From Bacteroides sp. CAG:927 (GTDB lineage Bacteria > Bacteroidota > Bacteroidia > Bacteroidales > Muribaculaceae), in assembly GCA_000431155.1 (NCBI GenBank), contig HF985624.1:1-64000 (forward strand): a DNA stretch of 64,000 bases, in the 5' to 3' direction. Shown here in pieces: positions 7,168 through 15,305 of this stretch (the first letter of the stretch is position 1; each line of letters opens with the position of its first letter). Below the pieces are notes generated by a model. It saw only the letters and a program-made list of their open reading frames with translations. It was not told where the DNA came from and did not search any database. The position numbers and the translations under genes are program-made.

Positions 7168-8448
7168 TCAGGAGCGTTTGAGAAGCTCGTTGAACAAATC
7201 AATGTACTTTTGCGCCACTATGTCGGAAGAAAATTTCAGGCGCACGGATTCGTGGAGCCGGTTACGGTCGGGAGTCTGCGACATGGCCCACTCAATGCCT
7301 TGTGCCACGCTTTTTGCGTTGCAGTATTCAGCGATGTATCCGTTGACCATGTGCTCCACTATGTCGTCCTGTCCGCCTCGCCCGAAAGTAACGGGGAGAC
7401 AACCGGCAGCCTGTCCTTCAATGAGAGTGCCGGGCAGAGTTTCGTACAAAGAGGTGGATAATACGACTTTGGCAGATGCGTAAAGGCATCGGAGAGTCAG
7501 AGGGTCGTTGATGCGTCCCACATGGGTGTAAGGGAAACGAAGTTGCTCAAAAGCGAGGGGGTTTTTGAGCGCACCAAAGAACACGGCCTGACTGTTGTTG
7601 GCAAGGCGGGGATTGTTGTCGAACAGAATGTTGAGCGCGTCAATGGCATATTGAAGACCCTTGATGGGGTCATCAAGGCGCGCAGCCCCAAATACAATCA
7701 GATTTTTGTCGGGAGAGACAGTTGGAAGAGCAACGCCTGATCGTGGTGTGGTGGGGAAAGAATCAACCGGGAAAGCATTGGGAATCACCCTGACATCGCA
7801 GTTGCGTAAAAGAGATGAAGCCCTGCAACAGCCGGCAAGCCAATTGCTCACGGCAACAAATGAGATGGGAACGGTGGAGTAAAGCTTACGCTTTTTGAGC
7901 CATACGGCATGTGAAAGGTCGGCAGACGATGTGCCGGAGAGGAACTGGCAATGGCCGCATTGCCGGAGATAACCCCGACATTCGTGGGCGTGATGGCATA
8001 TTCCGGTAAGATTCCACATGTCGTGCATGGTCCAGATGATGGGTTTGTTGAGCGAAGCAAGTTTCCGGATGCCATTGAGCGACATCAGTCCTTGGTTGAT
8101 CCATCCAAGCACCACGACATCGGCCTGACGCACAAGCGGATGCTTGTGAATGGGCATGCCAATATTGGCTATAGAGACACTGAAAAGATTGGCTCGGTTT
8201 ATGCCGTTTGCAATAGCGATGCAGATTCGTTCGGCCATGAATTTCACGCCTCTGATCCAACGCGAGCCGATAAGGTGCACATACGGGTCGTCGGACAATT
8301 TGGTATATACCACCATTTGGGCATCAACGCCGTGCCGTCTGAGTGCCTCCATGAGCCGGTATGTGACAACAGCGGCTCCGCCCAGGAGGTCACTATGGCT
8401 CACGAGCGTTACTTTTAATGGGCGAGAGGGTGCTTTAGCGGGGGTCAT
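7168..8448 (-). CDS. Glycosyltransferase family 4 protein
   Basis: A GT-B glycosyltransferase (426 aa) that would add a sugar from a nucleotide donor during glycan synthesis. The N-terminal half begins with VTLVSHSDLLGGAAVVTYRL, an acceptor-domain glycine loop. The C-terminal half has VFGAARLDDPIKGLQYAI and the donor-site ETLPGTLIEGQAAGCLPVT segment, which carries the family's E-x7-E-like pair. It overlaps the DUF389 gene by 4 nt and ends 2 nt before the EamA gene. Donor and acceptor are unknown. Confidence 0.9.
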   Translation of the reverse strand: MTPAKAPSRPLKVTLVSHSDLLGGAAVVTYRLMEALRRHGVDAQMVVYTKLSDDPYVHLIGSRWIRGVKFMAERICIAIANGINRANLFSVSIANIGMPIHKHPLVRQADVVVLGWINQGLMSLNGIRKLASLNKPIIWTMHDMWNLTGICHHAHECRGYLRQCGHCQFLSGTSSADLSHAVWLKKRKLYSTVPISFVAVSNWLAGCCRASSLLRNCDVRVIPNAFPVDSFPTTPRSGVALPTVSPDKNLIVFGAARLDDPIKGLQYAIDALNILFDNNPRLANNSQAVFFGALKNPLAFEQLRFPYTHVGRINDPLTLRCLYASAKVVLSTSLYETLPGTLIEGQAAGCLPVTFGRGGQDDIVEHMVNGYIAEYCNAKSVAQGIEWAMSQTPDRNRLHESVRLKFSSDIVAQKYIDLFNELLKRS

Positions 8449-9818
8449 TTGCTGAAATTGAGATTTAGATTGTTGGCATTGACGATCTGTATGTCGCTGA
8501 GTTTTAATCTTGCCTGAAGGTATTCCTTGAATTTTTCGTTCTGAGCTTTGTCAAGCGGCTTGGAGAAGCTGACGATTGCCACATGTATGGTGTCGGGCAC
8601 ATCGTTGTTGACGGAAGCGAAAACGCTGTGGTTTATGGCAATGTCCTTGATCTGGGGCCAAAGGACTTTGATTTCAGGAGCTATGGCGATGCTTGCAGTC
8701 TGTGCGGCACGTGTTTCCTCCACGATGTAGCGCAGTGAGTCGATAGTTGCCTGCTGCCGGGTTATTGTGGACTGTGCGAGGAGATATACATCGCGGACGC
8801 CGTTTTCCTCGTTGGTGACGGTTTCCATGCCGCCCTGCACAAAGGTGAGTTTTGTGCCCTGAAGGCCATAGAACCTAAGTCGCGGGGTGAGAGCCAGTTC
8901 CAGGGAATCAATGGAGAGGGTTTTGCCGATTAGAGTGAGGCGTATTGTCTTTTGGCCGTCGGAGTCCTGAGTTTGTGTGTTGACGACCTGTGTATCGGGC
9001 CAATGGCATTGTTCGGACACAAAACTGTTGACCTGCATGTTGAATTTGTTGGCCTGCAGCATGCGGTAAGTGAGATATATGCTCGGAAGCATGGTGAGTA
9101 TGGCGAGCGTATAGACAATTTTGCGGACATGACGCGACCTTGCAGGGTCGGCGGAGGGTGTTGCCTTGTATCCGAGCAGCTTGACACCAATGAATGTGGC
9201 GAAAGCGATGTAGATGGAGTTGATGAGGAAGAGGTATGTTGCGCCGAAGAAATAGTTGAGCTGCCATGTGGCAAGTCCGTAGCCGGCGGTGCAGAGCGGC
9301 GGCATGAGTGCGGTGGCTATTGCCACACCGGGTATTACATTGCCTTTATTGCGGCTGCCGAGGGCTATTATGCCGGCGCCGCCACCGACAAATCCTATGA
9401 GCACATCGTAGATGGTGGGTGATGTGCGTGCGAGCAACTCGCTGTGGCCTTCATTGACGGGGGATATCAGGAAGTAGATGGTGGAAGCGATGACGGAGAA
9501 ACCGGCAGCCATGATGAGGTTGCGGATGCACCGCTTGATGAGGTCAAAATCCTGAACTCCCACTCCGAGGCCAACGCCTATGATCGGGCCCATGAGCGGA
9601 GAAATGAGCATGGCACCGATGATGACGGCAGTGGAGTTGGTGTTCAGCCCGAGAGAGGCAATCAGAATGGCGAGAATGAGGATGAGAATATTGGTGCCGC
9701 GAAATGAAACGCCATCGCGGATGGACTGTTCGGCATCGTGCTGAGGAACGAGGTCGGGAGCGAGAGTGAAAAAGTTTTTGAAGAAGTTGGCTATCTTCAA
9801 AGGCCAATCTGTTTTCAT
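8445..9818 (-). CDS. DUF389 (TIGR00341-type) membrane protein
   Basis: A membrane protein of 457 aa with a hydrophobic N-terminal half and a soluble C-terminal half. The family hallmarks are NSTAVIIGAMLISPLMGPI and VAIATALMPPLCTAGYGL, conserved glycine- and proline-rich membrane stretches. The last 200 or so residues form a polar domain, probably two small repeated folds. The function of the family is not established. It overlaps the flippase and GT4 genes by 4 nt each, so it is made together with them. Confidence 0.85.
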   Translation of the reverse strand: MKTDWPLKIANFFKNFFTLAPDLVPQHDAEQSIRDGVSFRGTNILILILAILIASLGLNTNSTAVIIGAMLISPLMGPIIGVGLGVGVQDFDLIKRCIRNLIMAAGFSVIASTIYFLISPVNEGHSELLARTSPTIYDVLIGFVGGGAGIIALGSRNKGNVIPGVAIATALMPPLCTAGYGLATWQLNYFFGATYLFLINSIYIAFATFIGVKLLGYKATPSADPARSRHVRKIVYTLAILTMLPSIYLTYRMLQANKFNMQVNSFVSEQCHWPDTQVVNTQTQDSDGQKTIRLTLIGKTLSIDSLELALTPRLRFYGLQGTKLTFVQGGMETVTNEENGVRDVYLLAQSTITRQQATIDSLRYIVEETRAAQTASIAIAPEIKVLWPQIKDIAINHSVFASVNNDVPDTIHVAIVSFSKPLDKAQNEKFKEYLQARLKLSDIQIVNANNLNLNFSK

Positions 9819-11308
9819 AAGGATAACCGATTAGGAATGAGTGATTCTATGGATAGGTGCTGGTGCTTTAGCACAAACCAGATATAGGCAATGAGCAGAG
9901 GAGTGCGGATAGCCATGTCAATCCAATGATTGCCGGTGGTGATGAGGATGCTTACGATCCACACTCCGATAGCAGAAAAGAAATACAGCGCGAGCCGAGG
10001 TACATTGTACCCGATGGGGTGGCAAATCTTGCCCACAATCCAGCTTGCTACCATCATAGTGCCGTAGCAGGCCAGTGCAGCCCACGCGCAACCCATATAG
10101 CCGAATTTCGGCACGAGCAGAATGTTGAGTGTGAGCGTAATGGCGAGGCCACCGAGAGAGAATATCATGCCCCAGTAGGTACGGTCGGTGAGTTTGTACC
10201 AAAGAGACAGATTGAAAAATATGCCGAAAAAGAATTCAGCAATCATTATCACCGGCACAACTTTAAGTCCGGAAAAGTAATGCGGGGAGATGAAGTAGCG
10301 CAGGACGGGGAGATAGAACATCACTCCAAGGAAAATTACCATGGAGAATATCACGAAATATGTCATGGCATCGCGGAAAGCCTGAAGCTTGTCGGTGCCC
10401 TGCTGCTTGTTCTGAGCGAAGATAAAAGGCTCATAGGCGAAACGGAAAGCCTGAATAAACATGACCATGACAATGGCAATCTTGTAGTTGGCACCGTATA
10501 TGCCGAGCTGGGTCATAGCATCGGCCTTGTCAGTCACGAGCCAAGGTAGCAGAATCTTGTCAACAGTCTGGTTCATGATTCCTGCCACTCCGAGAACAAG
10601 AAGCGGAAGAGAGTAGAAAATCATTTCGCGCCACAGATGCTTGTTGAAGGTCCATCGGAACCCCCGTAGCTGCGGAATCAAAAGCAAGAGAGTGAGAGCA
10701 GAAGCAACAAGGTTGGCGGCAAAGATGTAGCCAATGCCGAAGGTTGGGGAGTAGCACCAGCTCACTACATCGGGGGCCTGAGTCATGAGCCATGGACACA
10801 GGAGGATGAAGAATAGGTTAAGGCTGATGTTGACAGCAATGTTGATGAGCTTGATGGTGGCGAACCGTATGGGCTGATGCTTGTAGCGCAGAAAAGAGAA
10901 CGGCAGGCATGTAAAAGCATCTATGGCCACGGCGAGAGCCATCATCCAAACATATTCGGTGTGATCGCCACACTGCATGGCATGGCTTACCTGCGGCAAG
11001 AAGATGAGCACGAGACCCATGAACAAGGATGAGCTTACAGCTAAGGAAATCAATGCGGTGGAATACACCTCCATAGGATTTTTGTAACGCTCATGGTTGG
11101 CAAAACGGAAAAATCCGGTTTCCATGCCGTAAGTGAGTATGATCAGCGCGAGTGCCACAATGGAGTACACGTATGTTACCACGCCATATTCAGCGGCAAC
11201 GAATTTTATGGTGTAGAGAGGCACAAGGCACCAGTTAAGAAAGCGCCCGATGATGCTGCTCAATCCGTAAACGGCAGTATCTTTTGCCAAACTTTTAATA
11301 GCTCCCAT
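9815..11308 (-). CDS. Polysaccharide flippase (Wzx/MATE-like, polysaccharide_synt family)
   Basis: A membrane protein of 497 aa with about 12-14 hydrophobic segments, of the oligosaccharide flippase type that moves lipid-linked repeat units across the inner membrane. It opens with MGAIKSLAKDTAVYGLSSI, the usual Wzx-like N-terminus. I chose this ATG (11308) over the one 63 nt upstream because it places the gene 7 nt after the ruvB stop instead of inside ruvB. The context of GT9, GT4 and EamA genes supports an envelope glycan role. Confidence 0.9.
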   Translation of the reverse strand: MGAIKSLAKDTAVYGLSSIIGRFLNWCLVPLYTIKFVAAEYGVVTYVYSIVALALIILTYGMETGFFRFANHERYKNPMEVYSTALISLAVSSSLFMGLVLIFLPQVSHAMQCGDHTEYVWMMALAVAIDAFTCLPFSFLRYKHQPIRFATIKLINIAVNISLNLFFILLCPWLMTQAPDVVSWCYSPTFGIGYIFAANLVASALTLLLLIPQLRGFRWTFNKHLWREMIFYSLPLLVLGVAGIMNQTVDKILLPWLVTDKADAMTQLGIYGANYKIAIVMVMFIQAFRFAYEPFIFAQNKQQGTDKLQAFRDAMTYFVIFSMVIFLGVMFYLPVLRYFISPHYFSGLKVVPVIMIAEFFFGIFFNLSLWYKLTDRTYWGMIFSLGGLAITLTLNILLVPKFGYMGCAWAALACYGTMMVASWIVGKICHPIGYNVPRLALYFFSAIGVWIVSILITTGNHWIDMAIRTPLLIAYIWFVLKHQHLSIESLIPNRLSL

Positions 11309-11315
11309 AGGCAAG

Positions 11316-12344
11316 TTAAAACAGAGATAGTTGCGAATCGGATGATTTTTGTCCGAGATGAGTGTAGGCAAGTTGAGTTACTTCGCGGCCTCGTGGTGTA
11401 CGTTTAATAAAACCCTCTTTGATGAGATAAGGTTCGTAAACTTCCTCAATTGTGCCGGGATCCTCGCTGAGTGCGGTGGCAATGGTGTTGAGCCCTACCG
11501 GACCGCCATTGAATTTTGTGATAATGGTGGTGAGAATCTTATTGTCGATTTCATCAAGTCCGTAGCGGTCAATGTTGAGAGCTTCAAGAGCGAAGCGTGC
11601 TATTTCCGGCTCAATGATGCCGTTGCCTTTGACTTGAGCGAAATCGCGCACACGCCTCAGGAGCGCGTTGGCGATACGTGGAGTCCCGCGAGAGCGGAGC
11701 GCTATTTCATGAGCGGCGGGAGCGGTGCATTTGACCCCGAGAAGGGCTGCACTGCGTAGAATTATCCGCTCAAGCACCGGGTGGTCGTAATATTGCAGAT
11801 GACAGTTGATGCCAAAGCGGGCACGCAATGGGCTTGTGAGGAGTCCGCTTCGGGTAGTGGCACCGATGAGTGTGAACGGCGAGAGAGTGAGCTGTACGCT
11901 TCGTGCTCCCGGACCCTTGTCAATCATTATGTCAATACGGTAGTCCTCCATGGCAGAGTAAAGATACTCCTCCACAATGGGGCTGAGGCGATGAATTTCA
12001 TCAATGAACAGCACATCGTTCTCTTCCAAAGATGTGAGGATGCCGGCGAGATCACCCGGCTTGTCCAAAACCGGTCCGGAGGTGACTTTAAAGCCCACGC
12101 CGAGCTCGTTGGAAACGATGCCGGCAAGCGTGGTCTTGCCTAATCCCGGAGGACCGAACAGCAGTATATGGTCAAGAGCTTCGCCCCTCATGCGTGCTGC
12201 AGCGACAAAAACCTTGAGGTTCTCTACGATTTTGTCCTGTCCGCTGAATGAGTCAAAACTTCCGGGGCGCAATGCTTTCTCTACATCGCGTTCACTGTCG
12301 GAAATGTTGCCTGAAGTGTTTCTTATGTCAAAATCTTCTGTCAT
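11316..12344 (-). CDS. ruvB: Holliday junction branch migration ATPase RuvB
   Basis: The hexameric AAA+ motor that drives Holliday junction branch migration with RuvA. Length (342 aa) is typical. Walker A is GPPGLGKTT, Walker B is LFIDEIHRL, sensor 1 is GATTRSG, and the C-terminal winged helix follows (GPVGLNTIA, RGREVT). It overlaps the GT9 gene by 4 nt and is followed by the flippase after 7 nt, so a recombination gene is embedded in an envelope-glycan transcription unit. ruvA and ruvC are not in the window. Confidence 0.98.
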   Translation of the reverse strand: MTEDFDIRNTSGNISDSERDVEKALRPGSFDSFSGQDKIVENLKVFVAAARMRGEALDHILLFGPPGLGKTTLAGIVSNELGVGFKVTSGPVLDKPGDLAGILTSLEENDVLFIDEIHRLSPIVEEYLYSAMEDYRIDIMIDKGPGARSVQLTLSPFTLIGATTRSGLLTSPLRARFGINCHLQYYDHPVLERIILRSAALLGVKCTAPAAHEIALRSRGTPRIANALLRRVRDFAQVKGNGIIEPEIARFALEALNIDRYGLDEIDNKILTTIITKFNGGPVGLNTIATALSEDPGTIEEVYEPYLIKEGFIKRTPRGREVTQLAYTHLGQKSSDSQLSLF

Positions 12345-13417
12345 TGAATCAATTTCGTCACTTTATCGATAATCATTTGCGGAGATATTGAGCGCATGCA
12401 CCTGAAGTCACCTATGTAACATTCCTTATTGCCGAATACCGAGCAAGGACGGCACGGTATGTCAAGCTGCACGGCAAGGTCGGGGCTCTGGTGCCAACCG
12501 CTGAAACCGCAATAAGGATGCGTCGGGCCCCATATGCTGACCACAGGGGTGTGGACGAGCGAGGCGAGGTGCATGTTGGCCGAGTCCATTGACACCATTG
12601 CGTCAAGCCAACTCATGAGTGCCAGCTCTACGGCAAATCCATGTCGTTTGTCAGCGAGTGAGACGGTGTGAGGTATATCCTGTGCCCAAGCAGCGAGTAT
12701 TTGTCGTTCGTCGTCTCCGCCGCCGAAGAGAAATATTTTTATGTCAGGAATCAGGGCGAGTTGCTTTACCACCTGCTTCATCATTTCAAGCGGATATATT
12801 TTGCCGGGGTGTGCTGCAAACGGTGCTATTCCAATCCATTTTTCGCCTTGTTGTTTCGGGGCAGAAATGCCGGAGAAATCATCAGGATTACCCTTGCCGT
12901 CACCATAAAGCGACTTAAAGGATGTGTCGATTTTCAGCCCAAGGCGTTTGAATACATCAATGTAGCGTTCGGCGCTTTCTTCCAGAGGCTCAAACACTTT
13001 GTCAGTGCGTCGGGTAAGAAGTTTCTTGTCTGCCCGTCCTTTGTTGATGCGGGCGGCCTCAACACCGCGCAGACGGCAGAATATGTCAATCATGCGTGTG
13101 CGCAATACATCATGAAGGTCGGCAAAAGCATCAATGTGGTATTTTTGGCGGAGCTCGGAAAAAAGTCGTCTCAGTCCGGTGATGCCGGAATATTGGTGTT
13201 TGACATCCGCGCCTACCACCACGAGGTTTTCAGGAGGATTAATAAACAGTCCAGTGACTGCCGGTTTTGTCACAAAGACAACCCGGACATCGGGATTGGC
13301 GCGGCACACACCGTAAACCACGGGTATGGCCATGCACACATCGCCGAGTGCCGAAAACCGCGCCACAAGCACATTTGTGGGTGATGTAGCTGTCGGAGAC
13401 AGGTTATTTGCCACCAT
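12341..13417 (-). CDS. Glycosyltransferase family 9 (ADP-heptose:LPS heptosyltransferase-like)
   Basis: A GT9 enzyme (358 aa) of the heptosyltransferase type that extends the LPS core. Its N-terminus VLVARFSALGDVCMAIPV is the family's first Rossmann strand and loop. The donor site is the DSANMHLASLVHTPVVSIWG segment, followed by CRPCS and C-terminal cysteines (CYIGDFRCM) often seen in this group. It overlaps DUF4254 by 14 nt and ruvB by 4 nt. Whether heptose is the actual donor cannot be decided here. Confidence 0.92.
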   Translation of the reverse strand: MVANNLSPTATSPTNVLVARFSALGDVCMAIPVVYGVCRANPDVRVVFVTKPAVTGLFINPPENLVVVGADVKHQYSGITGLRRLFSELRQKYHIDAFADLHDVLRTRMIDIFCRLRGVEAARINKGRADKKLLTRRTDKVFEPLEESAERYIDVFKRLGLKIDTSFKSLYGDGKGNPDDFSGISAPKQQGEKWIGIAPFAAHPGKIYPLEMMKQVVKQLALIPDIKIFLFGGGDDERQILAAWAQDIPHTVSLADKRHGFAVELALMSWLDAMVSMDSANMHLASLVHTPVVSIWGPTHPYCGFSGWHQSPDLAVQLDIPCRPCSVFGNKECYIGDFRCMRSISPQMIIDKVTKLIQ

Positions 13418-14012
13418 ATAGTACCGGATTGGTGTCGGGATCGTTATACATTTTCATTTGTCTATAGACTTTCATGTATTTGCGTCCGGCAGCAATGTCA
13501 TCCAACAGGGTGTCAATGGCCTGCGTAAGGTCTGCGCGCTGCTCAAGGAGAACAGACAGTTTGGAATTGCAGCGGGCCTTGTGGCTGTCAGAGGCATCAG
13601 TACGCTGAGTTTCGGCCTGCATGTGATAAATCTTCAGGGCGAGTATCGACAGTCTGTCAATGGCCCAAGCAGGACTCTCAGTGTTGATGGTAGCATCGGG
13701 GAGGGGCGTTACGCCGGAGTATTTGTTGCGGAAGTAAGTGTCAAGTTCTTCCACGCAGTCGGTTCTACGCTGATTGGAGTCATCAATGCGGCGTTTGAGC
13801 TTGAGAGCCTCCACGGGATCAATATTGACATCGCGTATTATATCTTCCATGTGCCATTGCACGGCATCAATCCAGTTTTTGTGGAAGAGGGTGTGTTCAA
13901 TGGTTCCTTCCTCAAACGGGTTGGGTTCGGGTGCATCAATGGAGTCAGTGTTATGATAGCATATTGTGCTGCGGTTGAATATATCGTTGCAGAGCTGTGT
14001 AAAGGTGGTCAT
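13404..14012 (-). CDS. DUF4254 protein
   Basis: A soluble, mostly helical protein of 202 aa of unknown function. The segment WHMEDIIRDVNIDPVEALKLKRRIDDSNQRR and the end YRQMKMYNDPDTNPVLY are typical of DUF4254. In Bacteroidetes these genes tend to sit beside GT9 genes, as here (14-nt overlap), so a partnership in LPS or glycan synthesis is a fair guess but unproven. It starts 3 nt after the histidine phosphatase gene. Confidence 0.8.
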   Translation of the reverse strand: MTTFTQLCNDIFNRSTICYHNTDSIDAPEPNPFEEGTIEHTLFHKNWIDAVQWHMEDIIRDVNIDPVEALKLKRRIDDSNQRRTDCVEELDTYFRNKYSGVTPLPDATINTESPAWAIDRLSILALKIYHMQAETQRTDASDSHKARCNSKLSVLLEQRADLTQAIDTLLDDIAAGRKYMKVYRQMKMYNDPDTNPVLYGGK

Positions 14013-14015
14013 GGA

Positions 14016-15299
14016 TTAGTGGAGTTTAGGTTCGGGTTTAGCAAGTTTGTTGGAATAAAAATCACGAAGCAGGCTCCATTTGTAGTATGGGAAGTTTTGT
14101 GTAGCAACGGGCAGGTGGCGTTCTTTCTCATTAAGAAGCACTTTGACCAGTACGTTGTCGGGGGTAGGAGTCTGACCTTTAGGGGCATAGAATATCATCT
14201 GTATGTTTCCGCCCATAGGGAATATGTCGTAGTTGTGCCATTTGCCGGCAATTTCTTCCATGTTTTCAATCGGCGCGCCGTAATGGTCAAGTTCCATCAG
14301 GACAGTCAGCGGGAGGAGGCATGTCTCATGTCCGAAACGAAGGTTGGCACTTGGCTTGCCATAGACAATGGCTGTATCGGCACTGTGGATGATGTTGTTG
14401 AGGAGGTTGCGCTGGATGTGCTGGCCCGCGCCCGAGGAGTGTGGGGAGTTGCCGTAGCTGAGATACCAGTCGGCGTTGTCAATGGTCCAGCGGCGGGTGA
14501 TTTCATCGTCAGTGAAAATGTCGTAGAATCCTTTTTGATCCTTATGGCTTTGGGAATTGGCGTTGATTATGAACAGATGCCAGAACAGGGAACCGGTGTT
14601 GAGAGAGTCCTTGGCCCATTTGGTATCGGTGAAGAGCTTTCCAATCCATTGTCCGGTGTTGGCATAAAGAGAGTCAATGCGTGGCATTCCCAAATTACGT
14701 GCCCTGTCGGTGAGCTTGCGCATGAGAGTGTCGTGATGGTTCATATAGTCCATATCGGCATAAGAAGCATCGGAGGTGATGCGCAGTTTAGGGTTGGCAG
14801 CGAGCATTTCCTGAAGCTCGTTGTCCATAGAGAGGATGCATCGGATTACCACAGTAGAACGGGCATCAATACGTGCGGAGTCGGCAAATACCTGTGGGAA
14901 ATTGTGCACCATGCGCCGTGCAATGCCCCTGTGCTGTTCGGCTCCGAGAGGAGTCAGCTCGCCGTCGCGTCCCCGGGCGGCATCGGCAATCCGTGACAGT
15001 TCGGCAAGAAGTTCCTTGCCTCGCGGCGTTAGTTTGTGGCAGGAATCAGCCTTGAGCATTATTGAGACCGGGGTTGAGTAAACATACTCGCCGATATGCC
15101 AACGGCTTCCATGGCGTCCGTAGTGCTCAATGTGAAAAGGCTCATACCCCTGCGGCGCATCGGTAAGTTCGGGCAACGGCAGCTCAGGGTACGGGTAGGC
15201 ATAATAATTGGATGCCATTTGTCTGTTTGCCACAGACAGTTCGGCAGCGTAAGACGCACAAGAGACTGCGAGAAGCAGCAAAGTGTGGATTAGCTTCAT
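14016..15299 (-). CDS. Exported histidine phosphatase (clade 2)
   Basis: A periplasmic or surface acid phosphatase-like enzyme, 427 aa, with a signal peptide at about 1-18 (KLIHTLLLLAVSCASYA). The phosphohistidine motif is R62-H63-G64 in EHYGRHGSRW, and the partner motif is the HE pair in RFGHETCLLPL. Family members release phosphate from sugar phosphates, phytate or nucleotides. It is second in the leftward unit, 6 nt after the large unknown gene and 3 nt before DUF4254. A second, distinct member lies at 24178-25476. Confidence 0.88.
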   Translation of the reverse strand: MKLIHTLLLLAVSCASYAAELSVANRQMASNYYAYPYPELPLPELTDAPQGYEPFHIEHYGRHGSRWHIGEYVYSTPVSIMLKADSCHKLTPRGKELLAELSRIADAARGRDGELTPLGAEQHRGIARRMVHNFPQVFADSARIDARSTVVIRCILSMDNELQEMLAANPKLRITSDASYADMDYMNHHDTLMRKLTDRARNLGMPRIDSLYANTGQWIGKLFTDTKWAKDSLNTGSLFWHLFIINANSQSHKDQKGFYDIFTDDEITRRWTIDNADWYLSYGNSPHSSGAGQHIQRNLLNNIIHSADTAIVYGKPSANLRFGHETCLLPLTVLMELDHYGAPIENMEEIAGKWHNYDIFPMGGNIQMIFYAPKGQTPTPDNVLVKVLLNEKERHLPVATQNFPYYKWSLLRDFYSNKLAKPEPKLH

Positions 15300-15305
15300 G
15301 ACTGA

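Noticed and set aside
13458..14996. A 512-codon open frame on the plus strand
   Set aside because: It lies antisense to the DUF4254 and histidine phosphatase genes, which have clear family motifs; the frame is a by-product of their codon bias.
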